A stretch of DNA of 64,000 bases from Xanthobacter flavus (GCF_017875275.1 NZ_JAGGML010000001.1:3989001-4053000); one strand, 5' to 3'. Positions 24,331 to 33,254 are shown, counted from the stretch's first letter. Numbers and translations are program-made. The notes: generated by a model not told the origin, from the letters alone.

Positions 24331-25509
24331 ATGTTTTCGACCGGACGCAGACGCTTGTCATCCCTTCTCACCATCGACGACATGCGCGCTGCCGCGCGTC
24401 GAACGCTCCCGCGCATGCTGTTCGATTTCGTCGACGGTGGATCCGGGGACGAGTCGACGCTCAGGCGGAACGCCGGCGGCTTCGCCAACTACGCGCTCAT
24501 GGCGCGGGCACTCACCGGCGGGGAAACTCGGGAACAGGGCCGCACGCTGTTCGGCCGGCGCATCTTGACACCTGTCCTGATTGCGCCGACGGGCTCTTCG
24601 GGCCTGCTCTGGCCGCGAGGGGAGGCGGACGTCGCCCGCGCCGCCGCGGCCGAAGGCACCATCATGGAAGTAAGCGCCGGCGCGACACTCTCCATCGAGG
24701 AGGTCGCCGGGGCCGGGGAGGGGGGCCGCTGGCTCCAGCTGTTCATTTATCGGGACCGCGGCATCACGCGGGACTTCGCGGCGCGGGCCAGGGCCGCACG
24801 CTATGAGGCCCTCGTCCTGACCGTCGACTGTCCCGTACTCGGCCGGCGCGAGCGGGACATCCGCAACGGCTTCACCATCGACCCGCGCCTGTCGCTCGGC
24901 ACGCTGGCCGATGCGGCCCTTCACGCGGGCTGGTGGATGCGCATGGCGCGCACGCCGCGCGTCACCTTCCGCAATTTCGAGCCCTATGGCGGCGGCGGGG
25001 TGGTGGACATGGCGCGCTACATCTCGACGCTGATCGACCCCGCTGTGTCCTGGAAGGACGTGGAATGGCTGCGCGGCATCTGGGATGGCCCGCTGATCAT
25101 CAAGGGCATTCTGCGGGCCCAGGATGCGCGCCATGCCGTGTCTCTCGGCTGCGATGGGGTGCAGGTCTCCAACCATGGCGGCCGCCAGTTCGATGGGACC
25201 CTGGGCGCAATCGAGGCCCTCGCGGAGGTCGTCGACGCGGTAGCGGGCGAAGTTCCCGTGCTTCTCGACGGCGGGGTCCGCCGAGGCTCGGATGTTTTAA
25301 AGGCCATCGCACTCGGTGCCAGTGCGGTCCTCATCGGCCGGAGCCATCTGTGGGGCCTCGCCATCGCAGGAGAAGCGGGCGTCCGTCACGCCCTTGCACT
25401 GCTGAAGGCGGAGATCGACCTGGCCATGGCCATCGGCGGCTGGAGGTCTCTCGACGACATCAACCGTGACAGCATCCGCAGGGTGGTGCCGTTGCCGACC
25501 GCAGCTTGA
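24331..25509 (+). CDS. FMN-dependent alpha-hydroxy-acid oxidase/dehydrogenase
   Basis: 392 residues of the lactate/mandelate/glycolate oxidase family. FDFVDGGSGDESTLRRN opens the barrel. LIAPTGSSGLLWPRGE, VLTVDCPVLGRRERD and the Lys of LIIKGIL bind FMN and substrate. SNHGGRQFDG supplies the catalytic His and the Arg that holds the carboxylate. Phosphate is held by LLDGGVRRGSDVLKA and AVLIGR. It would oxidise a 2-hydroxy acid to a 2-oxo acid. ATG 24331 avoids overlap with the SDR; an in-frame ATG at 24283 would overlap it. Confidence 0.9.
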   Translation: MFSTGRRRLSSLLTIDDMRAAARRTLPRMLFDFVDGGSGDESTLRRNAGGFANYALMARALTGGETREQGRTLFGRRILTPVLIAPTGSSGLLWPRGEADVARAAAAEGTIMEVSAGATLSIEEVAGAGEGGRWLQLFIYRDRGITRDFAARARAARYEALVLTVDCPVLGRRERDIRNGFTIDPRLSLGTLADAALHAGWWMRMARTPRVTFRNFEPYGGGGVVDMARYISTLIDPAVSWKDVEWLRGIWDGPLIIKGILRAQDARHAVSLGCDGVQVSNHGGRQFDGTLGAIEALAEVVDAVAGEVPVLLDGGVRRGSDVLKAIALGASAVLIGRSHLWGLAIAGEAGVRHALALLKAEIDLAMAIGGWRSLDDINRDSIRRVVPLPTAA

Positions 25510-25529
25510 AGACAGGAGGTCCGAAACCC

Positions 25530-26000
25530 ATGAGCAAGATCGCAGACCGCCTCGCGCAACTTGGCATCGTGCTTCCCGATGCCGCCGTCCCTTCGGCCAA
25601 TTACGTGCCGACCCGGCGCATTGGGACGTGCCTCTACGTGGCCGGCCAGGTGCCCACCCGCGACGGACAGGATCAGTTCACCGGCAAGCTCGGCGACACA
25701 GTGTCCCTCGCCGACGGTCAGGCCGCGGCGCGCCTTTGCGCCATCAACCTGCTCGCACAGCTGTCGAAGGCACTAGGTGGCGATCTGGGCCAGGTGGCTG
25801 GCGTTGTGCGCCTCGGAGGCTTCGTGAACGCCGTGCCTGAGTTCGGTGATCACCCCAAGGTCATCAACGGTGCCTCGGACCTTATGGTCGAGGTATTCGG
25901 CGACGCCGGGCGTCACGTACGCATCGCAGTCGGCAGTTCGTCGTTGCCGCGTAATGTGCCGGTCGAGGTGGAAGGGGTGTTCGAGATCCACGAGAGGTAG
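25530..26000 (+). CDS. RidA-family (YjgF/YER057c) protein
   Basis: 156 residues, somewhat longer than canonical RidA, matching the longer AtzF/Rid-like branch. Blocks include NYVPTRRIGTCLYVAGQVP, GFVNAVPEFGDHPKVINGASDL and HVRIAVGSSSLPRNVPVEVEG. The usual catalytic Arg region is replaced by ARIAV/SSSLPRN in this branch. RidA proteins hydrolyse reactive enamines/imines released by PLP enzymes or amine oxidation, which fits a pathway starting with opine-like oxidation. An AGGAGGT site precedes ATG 25530. It ends the operon; a terminator follows. Confidence 0.86.
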   Translation: MSKIADRLAQLGIVLPDAAVPSANYVPTRRIGTCLYVAGQVPTRDGQDQFTGKLGDTVSLADGQAAARLCAINLLAQLSKALGGDLGQVAGVVRLGGFVNAVPEFGDHPKVINGASDLMVEVFGDAGRHVRIAVGSSSLPRNVPVEVEGVFEIHER

Positions 26001-26078
26001 TCCTGCACCAACGGCGTTCGCAGACCCACTCCAAAGCCGCACAGGCGGACACGCGCTGTTTGGAGCCCAAAACGCAAC

Positions 26079-26106
26079 GGCTCCTGCACATGGCAGGAGC
26101 CTTTTT
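26079..26106 (+). terminator. Rho-independent terminator of the GntR-cluster operon
   Basis: A perfect 9-bp stem GGCTCCTGC (26079-26087) / GCAGGAGCC (26093-26101) with loop ACATG is followed by TTTTT. It lies about 80 bp after the RidA stop. Confidence 0.9.
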
Positions 26107-26180
26107 CGTTTGTCTGCAAGGACAGTTCATGTGACGCTGGCGGTGCCAGGGCTTCGCCGGCGCCGCGACCCGACCTTTCG

Positions 26181-26395
26181 TCAGTTGTTCGGGGTCTTGT
26201 CGCCGCTGAGGATCTGCTCGGCATAGCGGCCGTCCACCACCGTGGCGAAATCCACCGGGCAGGGATAGAAGCCGGCCTTCACCAGCTTTTCGGTCGCCGC
26301 GATCTCCTTCTCGAAGCCGGGGCTGCCGGGGTTCACGGGAATGAGGGTCACGGCCTTCGCCCGCGCCGTGACGGGCGCGATGCGCGGATAGGGAT
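26181..26395 (-). pseudogene. Orphan C-terminal protein fragment beside the GlxA-type gene
   Basis: A minus-strand frame of about 71 codons ending at 26181 reads VTLIPVNPGSPGFEKEIAAT and EKLVKAGFYPCPVDFATVVD with good codon usage, but has no start. It abuts the stop of the regulator gene in another frame. It looks like the tail of a longer gene, perhaps a binding protein, that was lost. I cannot name the family. Confidence 0.35.
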
Positions 26396-27390
26396 CAGCG
26401 TACGTCGCCGCCGGCTTCGATCGATCCGAACTTGCCGCGGTAGTCCTGCGGGTTCACGCCCAATCGGCGGCGAAAGGCGCGCCTCATCCTCTCTTCGTCG
26501 ACGAAGCCGCAGCGAACCGCGATCTCCTTGATGCTCTGCCGTGTCTCCTCGAGAGCGCGGCGGGCAGCCTCGATCCGCAACTCCTCCACCACCTTGGCCG
26601 GCGTGCGCCCCGTCCGCGCCACATAGAGCCGGGCGAAAGTGCGCGGGCTCATGGAAACGCGCTCGGCGAGGGTCTCGACCCGGAGGTCCTGGTCGAGGTG
26701 ATCGCTGATCCAGCTGTGCAGGGCCTCGAAGCCGCCGTCATCGGCCTCCTGTAGGGCCAGCGGGACGCTGAACTGAGTCTGTCCTCCACCACGCTTCAAG
26801 AAGACGACCAGCCGCTTGGCCACCCTGATGGCCTCGGCTCGGCCGCGGTCGTCCTCGATCAGGGCGAGCGCCAGATCGATGCCCGCGGTCACGCCTGCGG
26901 AGGTCCAGACGGGACCGTCATGCTCGTAGATCGCATCGGCCGACACCATGAGATCCGGATAGCGATCCTGAAGGAGCCGGCAGGAACCCCAGTGCGTCAC
27001 CACCCGCCGCCCCCCGAGTAACCCGGCCGCCGCAAGCACAAAAGTGCCTGTGCAGACGGAGCAGACCCGGCGGATGCCCCCGGCGCGTTCCGAGAGCCAC
27101 GCCAGCAGGAGCGGCTCGCGTGCGGCGATATGCACCCCAGGCCCGCCCACGATCACCAACGTGTCCACCTCGCCCACACCCGCGAGCGGTTGGCTCATCA
27201 GCTCCAGGCCCGACGACGTGCGCACCAGCCCGCCTGCCACCGACGCCACCGTCAGGCGGTAGGGCGGCGCGGCGCCTTCGGAGGTCTCGCAGGACAGTTC
27301 AAACGCTGCCAGTGGACCGGAGAGGTCGAGCACCAGGGCATCGGGGAACACCACGAAGACGACATGTCGCTGCTGCAAGCCGCCCCCCAT
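26395..27390 (-). CDS. GlxA-family AraC regulator with DJ-1/PfpI-like domain (A)
   Basis: 331 residues. The N-terminal DJ-1/PfpI-like domain (to about 190) has VVFPDALVLDLSGPLAAFEL, LVIVGGPGVHIA and a Cys in VCSVCTGTFVLAAAGLLGG at the nucleophile-elbow position. The C-terminal AraC/XylS region (about 210-325) has two helix-turn-helices: VETLAERVSMSPRTFARLY and IKEIAVRCGFVDEERMRRAF. This is the architecture of GlxA-type activators. It is divergent from the DJ-1 gene at 27488, with 97 bp between, and so is the likely regulator of the rightward block. It shares its fold with its probable target gene. Confidence 0.88.
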   Translation of the reverse strand: MGGGLQQRHVVFVVFPDALVLDLSGPLAAFELSCETSEGAAPPYRLTVASVAGGLVRTSSGLELMSQPLAGVGEVDTLVIVGGPGVHIAAREPLLLAWLSERAGGIRRVCSVCTGTFVLAAAGLLGGRRVVTHWGSCRLLQDRYPDLMVSADAIYEHDGPVWTSAGVTAGIDLALALIEDDRGRAEAIRVAKRLVVFLKRGGGQTQFSVPLALQEADDGGFEALHSWISDHLDQDLRVETLAERVSMSPRTFARLYVARTGRTPAKVVEELRIEAARRALEETRQSIKEIAVRCGFVDEERMRRAFRRRLGVNPQDYRGKFGSIEAGGDVR

Positions 27391-27487
27391 CCCGTTGCCG
27401 GTCGTTGGCAGGAAAGGTGGGTAGAATGTCGTTTCCGCCGCGCCCTGTCATGCCCAATCTCATGCCGCAGCATCGAGAGGGAACGAC

Positions 27488-28234
27488 GTGAATAAAACAA
27501 CGCTGGATATCGGACTTCTCTTTTTCCCCGGCATGACCCAATTGGATGTCACGGGACCGTTCGAAGTCTTCGCCCGCCTGCCCGGCGCCCGGATGCATCT
27601 GCTTTGGAAGTCCATCGAGCCGATCACGAGCGACGTGGGGCTCACTCTCATGCCGACGACCACTTTCGCGGACTGTCCGCAACTGGACGTGCTCTGCGTC
27701 GGTGGTGGTCCGGGGCAGATGGCGCTGATGGATAACGAGGAGGTGATGGCTTTCGTCGCCCAGGCGGGCGCGCGCGCGCGCTATGTAACGTCCGTGTGCG
27801 CCGGGTGTTTCATCCTCGCGGGTGCCGGGCTGCTCGATGGCTACAAGTCCGCGTGCCATTGGCTGTCGCGCGATCAGCTCGCGATCCTCGGCGCCATCCC
27901 GGTCAAGGAACGCATCGTGGTGGACCGCAACCGCATCTCCGGAGGCGGCGTCACGGCGGGGATCGACTTCGCCTTCCAGGTGGCGGCCGAGCTGTGCGGC
28001 GACGAGGTCGCGAAGCGCGTCCAGCTGATGCTGGAGTATGACCCGAAGCCACCCTTCGACATCACCGAGGACAACGCTCCGGCCGAGCTTATAGCCGAGG
28101 TCCGGTCCGCCGCCCGCCCGCTGCTCGAGGAGCGGCTTCGCTCCAGCCAGCGGGCGGTCGCGCGAATGCAGCACGGCACGGGCCCGCAGGGGGCTGATTC
28201 CGCCGCGCTTCCCTCCTGCAGCGGGGCATCGTGA
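27488..28234 (+). CDS. DJ-1/PfpI protein, isonitrile-hydratase-like (A)
   Basis: 248 residues of the isonitrile hydratase (InhA) group. Asp20 in GMTQLDVTGPFEVFARLPG and Cys104 in RYVTSVCAGCFILAGAGLLDG align with the Asp17/Cys101 pair of Pseudomonas InhA as I recall it. The Thr after the Cys is Ala here (Cys-Ala), so activity may differ. GGGVTAGIDFAFQVAAEL and LMLEYDPKPPFD complete the pattern. InhA adds water to R-NC giving N-substituted formamides. A GTG start follows GAGAGGGA. It overlaps the dehydrogenase gene by one base. The C-terminal 40 residues beyond DITEDNAP are extra or variable. Confidence 0.8.
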   Translation: MNKTTLDIGLLFFPGMTQLDVTGPFEVFARLPGARMHLLWKSIEPITSDVGLTLMPTTTFADCPQLDVLCVGGGPGQMALMDNEEVMAFVAQAGARARYVTSVCAGCFILAGAGLLDGYKSACHWLSRDQLAILGAIPVKERIVVDRNRISGGGVTAGIDFAFQVAAELCGDEVAKRVQLMLEYDPKPPFDITEDNAPAELIAEVRSAARPLLEERLRSSQRAVARMQHGTGPQGADSAALPSCSGAS

Positions 28235-29310
28235 TGACCTTGCAACTGACCCGCATGGAGGAAGGCGGCCAGAGCATCTTCCGGTTCGAGGATCCCGACA
28301 GCGACCTGTCGGGGGTCATCGTGGTGGACTCGCTGGCGCTGGGGCCGGCGACCGGGGGCTGCCGCTTCTGGCACTATGACGACGAAGCCGCCATGCTCTC
28401 GGATGCCCGGCGCCTTGCCCGCGGCATGAGCTACAAGAACGCGATGGCAGGCCTGCCTTTGGGCGGCGGCAAGTCCGTCATCCGGCGGCCCGTTGGCGCC
28501 TTCGATCGAGCTGCGCTGTTCCGGGCATTCGGGCGGGTTCTGGACGAGATCGGAGGCGATTATCTGGCCGCCGAAGACGTGGGCACCACGCCGCGCGACA
28601 TGGAAGTCGCGCGCTCGCAGACGCCTTTCGTCTTCGGGCTTCCGGCCGATGCGGACCAGGCCGGCGGCGATCCTTCGCCGTGGACCGCACTCGGCGTCTT
28701 TCTCAGCATCGCCCATGTGTGTGCACGGCGGGGCCGTCCGCTGTCGGAGAGTCGGATCGCGGTGCAGGGCCTCGGCAGCGTCGGTGCGGACCTCTGCCGC
28801 CGCCTGCATGACGCTGGCGCCTCGCTGGTGGTCGCCGACGTGCACCCGGAGGCGGCAGAGCGTCTGCGCGCGACGACCCCCGTGGAGGTGGTCTCGCCGG
28901 AGGAAATCCATGCGTCAGACGTCGACCTTTTCGCCCCCTGTGCGCTCGGTGCCGGGCTCAACGAGGTCACCATTCCGCAGCTGCGCGCGCGTCTCGTCGC
29001 TGGCGCCGCGAACAACCAGCTCGCCACCGAGGCGGATGCGGGCCGCCTGCACGAGCGGGGCATACTCTACGTGCCCGACTTCGTCGCCAATGCCGGAGGC
29101 ATCATCAACGTGGCGGCAGAATACCTCGGGCACGACCGCGGTATGGTCCACGACGCCGTACACCGTACTCCCGGCCGCCTCGGGCAGGTGCTCGACCGGG
29201 CGGAGGCAAGCAGGACGTCGCCGGCGCTGGTCGCCGACGTCATGGCCCGGGAGCTGATCGTGCGGGCCGCCGGGGCCATGGCAGAAAACGAGGGAAAACG
29301 GCCGTTGTAG
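28234..29310 (+). CDS. Leucine/phenylalanine/valine dehydrogenase-type amino acid dehydrogenase
   Basis: 358 residues. The ELFV dimerisation and catalytic domain contains GPATGGCRFWHY, RLARGMSYKNAMAGLPLGGGK (two catalytic Lys) and YLAAEDVGTTPRDME. The Rossmann domain has VQGLGSVGADLCRRLHDAG. NNQLATEADAGRLHERG and FVANAGGIINVA are family hallmarks. It would oxidatively deaminate a hydrophobic amino acid to a 2-oxo acid with NAD+. The start is GTG 28231 or ATG 28234; ATG is chosen. Placed directly behind an InhA-like gene, it may act on an amino acid released by the pathway. Confidence 0.88.
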   Translation: MTLQLTRMEEGGQSIFRFEDPDSDLSGVIVVDSLALGPATGGCRFWHYDDEAAMLSDARRLARGMSYKNAMAGLPLGGGKSVIRRPVGAFDRAALFRAFGRVLDEIGGDYLAAEDVGTTPRDMEVARSQTPFVFGLPADADQAGGDPSPWTALGVFLSIAHVCARRGRPLSESRIAVQGLGSVGADLCRRLHDAGASLVVADVHPEAAERLRATTPVEVVSPEEIHASDVDLFAPCALGAGLNEVTIPQLRARLVAGAANNQLATEADAGRLHERGILYVPDFVANAGGIINVAAEYLGHDRGMVHDAVHRTPGRLGQVLDRAEASRTSPALVADVMARELIVRAAGAMAENEGKRPL

Positions 29311-29432
29311 CCTTTCACCTCCAAGAGCAGGATTTGCAAAAGAACAGGCGAGGGCGAGCCACTCCGCGCGGCTGCGTCCGTCGCCCGCAATCAATCCAGG
29401 AAGCCGATACGGCTCGCAGGGGAATACTCGAA

Positions 29433-30692
29433 ATGACGTACGATCAAGGCATGCAGAAACGCAGAAGTTGCTTGCGGGCGCTTTGGGTATCCGGTGTCGG
29501 CGCCATCATGGCTCTCGCGCTCGCGGCGACGCCCTCGGCGGCGGAGATATCCGAGGGCGTTGTCAAGATTGGCATCATCAATGACCAATCCGGTCCCTTG
29601 TCCGATCTCTCCGGCAAGGGATCGGTGGTGGCCGCCAGGCTTGCCGTGGAGGATTTCAAGAAACTCTCGCCCAACATCAAGGTGGAACTCCTCGTCGCCG
29701 ATCACCAGAACAAGGCTGACGTGGGAGCCCAGATCGTGCGGCGCTGGTTCTCCGAAGGCGTCGACATGGTGGCCGACATCGGAAATTCGGCAGTTGCCCT
29801 GGCCATCCAGTCTCTCGGGCGAGAAAAGAACAAGCTGGTGATGTACTCCGCCGTGGGCACGGTGGAGATCACCGGAAAGCAGTGCGCTCCGACCGGGCTC
29901 GCATGGCTGCACGACAACTACAACCTGGTCGCCGGCCCCATCCGCAAGCTCGTCGGCCAGGGGCAGGACAAATGGTTCTTCATCGCTGCCGACTACGCCT
30001 TCGGGCGCAACATGGTGGCTGAGTCCGAACGGATGCTCGGCACCGTCGGCGGCAAGTCCGTCGGCTCGGTGTTCCACCCGCTTGGCAATGCGGATTATTC
30101 CTCCTTCCTCCTCCAGGCGCAAAGCTCGGGTGCCAAGGTCGTCGCCTTTGCCAACGCCGGAGAGCAACTCGTTTCTTCCATCAAGCAGTGGAACGAGTTC
30201 AACATGAATGCCGGCCCCCAGACGCCGGTCGCGCTGCTCATGTTCCTCACCGACATCCACGGCATGGGCCTGGAGATGGCGAAGGGGCTGACGGGCGTCA
30301 CGGCCTGGTATTGGGACTTGAACGACAGCACCCGCGCCTTCGCCAAGCGTTTCTATGCCCTGCACGGCGCCATGCCGACGGCGCCGCAGGCCGCGGTCTA
30401 TTCCGCCGTGTTCCACTATCTGAAGGCGGTCGCGGCCATCGAGTCGGATGACACGGATCGCGTTCTCGAAAAGATGCGCGCGACGCCGGTCGATGACTTC
30501 TACGCACCGGGTGCCAAGCTCAGGGCCGACAACAAGCTGATCCACGATTTCTATCTGGTTCAAGTGAAGGAGCCGAAAGAGCTGGAAAAGCCTTGGGCTT
30601 ACTACAAGGTCCAGGAGACGATCTCCGCCGAAGTCGCCTATCGCCCCCTGAGCGAGAGCGACTGTCCGCTGGTTGCCGGCAAAGCGAAATAG
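29433..30692 (+). CDS. Periplasmic binding protein, branched-chain amino acid (LivK/Peripla_BP_6) type, orphan
   Basis: 419 residues. Signal peptide MQKRRSCLRALWVSGVGAIM...TPSAAE, then VVKIGIINDQSGPLSDLSGKGS, the start of the Peripla_BP_6 fold, with DHQNKADVGAQIVRRWF and WFFIAADYAFGRNM. It resembles the binding protein at 45363-46604 throughout, including a C-terminal SDCPL. No permease or ATPase genes are adjacent, so it must use the LivHMGF set at 60-63 kb or one elsewhere. ATG 29433 is preceded by AGGGGA. Confidence 0.88.
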   Translation: MTYDQGMQKRRSCLRALWVSGVGAIMALALAATPSAAEISEGVVKIGIINDQSGPLSDLSGKGSVVAARLAVEDFKKLSPNIKVELLVADHQNKADVGAQIVRRWFSEGVDMVADIGNSAVALAIQSLGREKNKLVMYSAVGTVEITGKQCAPTGLAWLHDNYNLVAGPIRKLVGQGQDKWFFIAADYAFGRNMVAESERMLGTVGGKSVGSVFHPLGNADYSSFLLQAQSSGAKVVAFANAGEQLVSSIKQWNEFNMNAGPQTPVALLMFLTDIHGMGLEMAKGLTGVTAWYWDLNDSTRAFAKRFYALHGAMPTAPQAAVYSAVFHYLKAVAAIESDDTDRVLEKMRATPVDDFYAPGAKLRADNKLIHDFYLVQVKEPKELEKPWAYYKVQETISAEVAYRPLSESDCPLVAGKAK

Positions 30693-30772
30693 GCTGAGCG
30701 CCACCCCTGCCCTGACCGGCGCGAACATGGTTGGGGCAGGACGGGGCTTATCGACGGGGGAGGCGGAGCGTC

Positions 30773-32293
30773 GTGCCGAGCAAAGCTTTCGATGTCATCA
30801 TTTCCGGAGGGCGGGTGATCGATCCCGAGACCGGCCGCGACGAGGTCGCGGACGTCGGCATCAGGGGCGGCGGCATCGTGCGGATCGGGCGCATCCCGGA
30901 AGCGAACGGGACGCGCCTGATCGATGCGACCGGACGCGTCGTGTGCCCCGGCTTCATCGATCTCCACGCCCACGGCCAGTGCGTCGCCGCGGACTGGATG
31001 CAGGCATTCGATGGCGTGACGACGACGCTGGAGCTCGAGGTCGGCGTTCTTCCCGTCGGAACCTGGTACGAGCGGCAGGAGCAAGTCGGGCGGGTACTGA
31101 ATTATGGTGCTTCGGCGAGCTGGATCTTCGCCCGCAAGCAGGTGATGGCCGGCATCGTGCCTGATCCGGGCCGGCATCCGATGGAAATGATGGGGGAGGG
31201 GGCCGATAATCGCGGCGGGTGGTCGAGCGACGTTGCGGGCGCGCGCGCGGTCGAGGAGATCTGCTCCGTCATCGAGGCCGGACTGCGGGAAGGGGGGATC
31301 GGCATCGGCATCGCCCACGGCTACGCCCCCGGCGCCGGGATCAAGGAGATGACGCGGGTCTGCGAGCTTGCCGCCCGCCATGCGGCTCCAACCTTCACGC
31401 ACATCGCCAACATGGCCAACGCGGATCCGCTGAGTTCCGAAGATTCCTATGTCCGCATCGTCGGCCTGGCAGCCGCCACCGGCGCGCGCATGCACATCTG
31501 CCATCTCAACTCGACATCGCTGCACGACATCGCGCGGTGCCGGGCGCTGATCCAGCACGCACAGGCGTGCGGTCTCCCGGTCACGGTTGAGGCCTACCCC
31601 TACGGGACAGGCTCGACGGTAATTTCGGCGAGCTTCTTCGCGGCCTTGGATTTTCCGGATCGAACCGGGTCCGGATACAACAGCATCGAATTGATCCACA
31701 ATGGCGCGCACTTGAAGGACAGGGCGGACCTTCTGTCGGCCCGGGAAGCGGACCCCGCCGCCTTGGTGGCATGGCATTTCCTTGATATCGAGAACGAACC
31801 GGCCTTTCAGGATCTACTAGATCTGTCGGTCCTCTACCCCGGCGGCATTATCGCCTCGGATGGAATGCCATGGGTGGAACCCGACGGCGCCATCTATCGC
31901 GGGGAGGAATGGCCGCTGCCGAAGCGCCTGTCGTCCCACCCGCGCTCAGCCGGAACCTTCACGAAGTTCATCGGCGAGTATTGGCGCGACCGTGGCAGGA
32001 TCGCGCTCGTGGACGCGCTCGCCAAATGCACGGTGTTGCCGGCCCGCCTGATTGAAAGTTGCTTGCCCGGAATGAAGCGGAAGGGGCGCCTCCAGGAGGG
32101 GTGCGACGCGGATATCCTTGTGTTTGATCCCGCGACCATCGCCTCTCGGGCCAGCTTTTCCGACATGACGGCGCCGGCCGCAGGTGTCGACGCGTTGCTG
32201 GTGTGCGGGCGACCGGTCCTTCTGGGGGGCCGGCTTGACGCGCGCGCCCGGCCGGGGCGTCCGCTGCGTGCCCGAGGACCGGCGCATGCATGA
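30773..32293 (+). CDS. Amidohydrolase, N-acyl-D-amino-acid deacylase/D-aminoacylase-like
   Basis: 506 residues. The urease-like beta-sandwich start FDVIISGGRVIDPETG leads to the metal-binding H-x-H in PGFIDLHAHGQ. Further ligands are probable in TLELEVG (Glu where D-aminoacylases have Cys), FTHIANMA (His), MHICHLNSTS (His) and IIASDGMPW (Asp). The fold hydrolyses amide bonds of N-acyl or N-formyl amines; N-substituted formamide deformylase belongs to the same superfamily. GTG 30773 follows GGGGGAGG. The 3' end overlaps the CobW-type gene by 8 bases, suggesting metal supply to this enzyme. Confidence 0.85.
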   Translation: MPSKAFDVIISGGRVIDPETGRDEVADVGIRGGGIVRIGRIPEANGTRLIDATGRVVCPGFIDLHAHGQCVAADWMQAFDGVTTTLELEVGVLPVGTWYERQEQVGRVLNYGASASWIFARKQVMAGIVPDPGRHPMEMMGEGADNRGGWSSDVAGARAVEEICSVIEAGLREGGIGIGIAHGYAPGAGIKEMTRVCELAARHAAPTFTHIANMANADPLSSEDSYVRIVGLAAATGARMHICHLNSTSLHDIARCRALIQHAQACGLPVTVEAYPYGTGSTVISASFFAALDFPDRTGSGYNSIELIHNGAHLKDRADLLSAREADPAALVAWHFLDIENEPAFQDLLDLSVLYPGGIIASDGMPWVEPDGAIYRGEEWPLPKRLSSHPRSAGTFTKFIGEYWRDRGRIALVDALAKCTVLPARLIESCLPGMKRKGRLQEGCDADILVFDPATIASRASFSDMTAPAAGVDALLVCGRPVLLGGRLDARARPGRPLRARGPAHA

Positions 32294-33209
32294 TGGCGAA
32301 GCCGCGCTTCCTGTTCCCGTCGTCATCATCGCAGGCGCGCTGGGGGCCGGAAAGACGAGCCTGATCAATGCTATGCTGGTCGGTGACGTGGATCTGCCCT
32401 TGGCCGTCATCGTCAATGACTTCGGCGCCATCGCCATCGACGAGGCCATCCTCTCCGCCACCGGCCTGCCGGTCTTCGCGCTGAAGAATGGATGCATCTG
32501 CTGCTCGCTGCAGGGCGACCTGCTGCGTACCCTTGCAGGGGTGCTGTCAGCCGGCCGGCCAATCGGTGCCATCGTGATCGAGGCGAGCGGCGTGTCCGAC
32601 CCGCGCGGGATCATCGAAGCGCTGCATGATCCAGTCTTGCGGAGGGCGGTGCGGCTCGACGCCGTGGTGACGGTGGTGGACGTCGAGATGCATGATGTGG
32701 CCGACGACCTCTGGCAGGCCCAGGTCCGGGCCGCCGACATCATCGTTCTCGCCAAAGCCGGCGAGACGGCCGCCGTCGATGATCTGCGGGCGAGACTTGC
32801 GGGCAGGGGCAAGACGCTGGTCGTCGTTGCGGACGAGAGCGGGGGCATTCCGCTGGAGCTTCTCGTCGGCCAGCCCTTTCAGCGCGAGGGGGTGCCTCTC
32901 ACCGAGGCCTCCTTGATCTCCGACGATCGCTTCGTCCATGTCGAGTGGACGTCGCCGCGTCCGCTGGCCCTCCCGCGGTTCAGGGCCATCATAGAGAACC
33001 TTGCGCCGCGTCTCGTGCGGGCCAAGGGGCTCATCCGCGTCGTCGAGCGGCCGGGCCAGACCTTCCTGTTCCAGCTCGTCGGCCGCCGCGCCAGCCTGCT
33101 GCCCTCGGATCTGCCCGTGGAGGGTGCGCGCCTGGTGCTGATTGGACGCGCAGGCAATCTTGACGCAGCAGGGGCAAAGGCCGAGCTCGAAGCGATGGTT
33201 CAAGAATAA
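32286..33209 (+). CDS. CobW/COG0523-family GTPase metallochaperone
   Basis: 307 residues. Walker A GALGAGKTSLINAM, switch region VNDFGAIAIDEAIL, the hallmark metal motif C-x-C-C in NGCICCSLQGDLLRTL, and IEASGVSDPRGI are all visible. A C-terminal CobW_C-like domain covers about residues 220-300. Such GTPases insert zinc, iron or cobalt into specific client enzymes, and the client is often the neighbouring metallohydrolase. It overlaps the amidohydrolase gene by 8 bases. The guanine-specificity motif is not the usual NKxD (LAKAGE), a mild oddity. Confidence 0.88.
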   Translation: MHDGEAALPVPVVIIAGALGAGKTSLINAMLVGDVDLPLAVIVNDFGAIAIDEAILSATGLPVFALKNGCICCSLQGDLLRTLAGVLSAGRPIGAIVIEASGVSDPRGIIEALHDPVLRRAVRLDAVVTVVDVEMHDVADDLWQAQVRAADIIVLAKAGETAAVDDLRARLAGRGKTLVVVADESGGIPLELLVGQPFQREGVPLTEASLISDDRFVHVEWTSPRPLALPRFRAIIENLAPRLVRAKGLIRVVERPGQTFLFQLVGRRASLLPSDLPVEGARLVLIGRAGNLDAAGAKAELEAMVQE

Positions 33210-33254
33210 CATGATTGTCTGCGGCCTTCACGCGGCGGTTCTCAGGGAAGCAGC

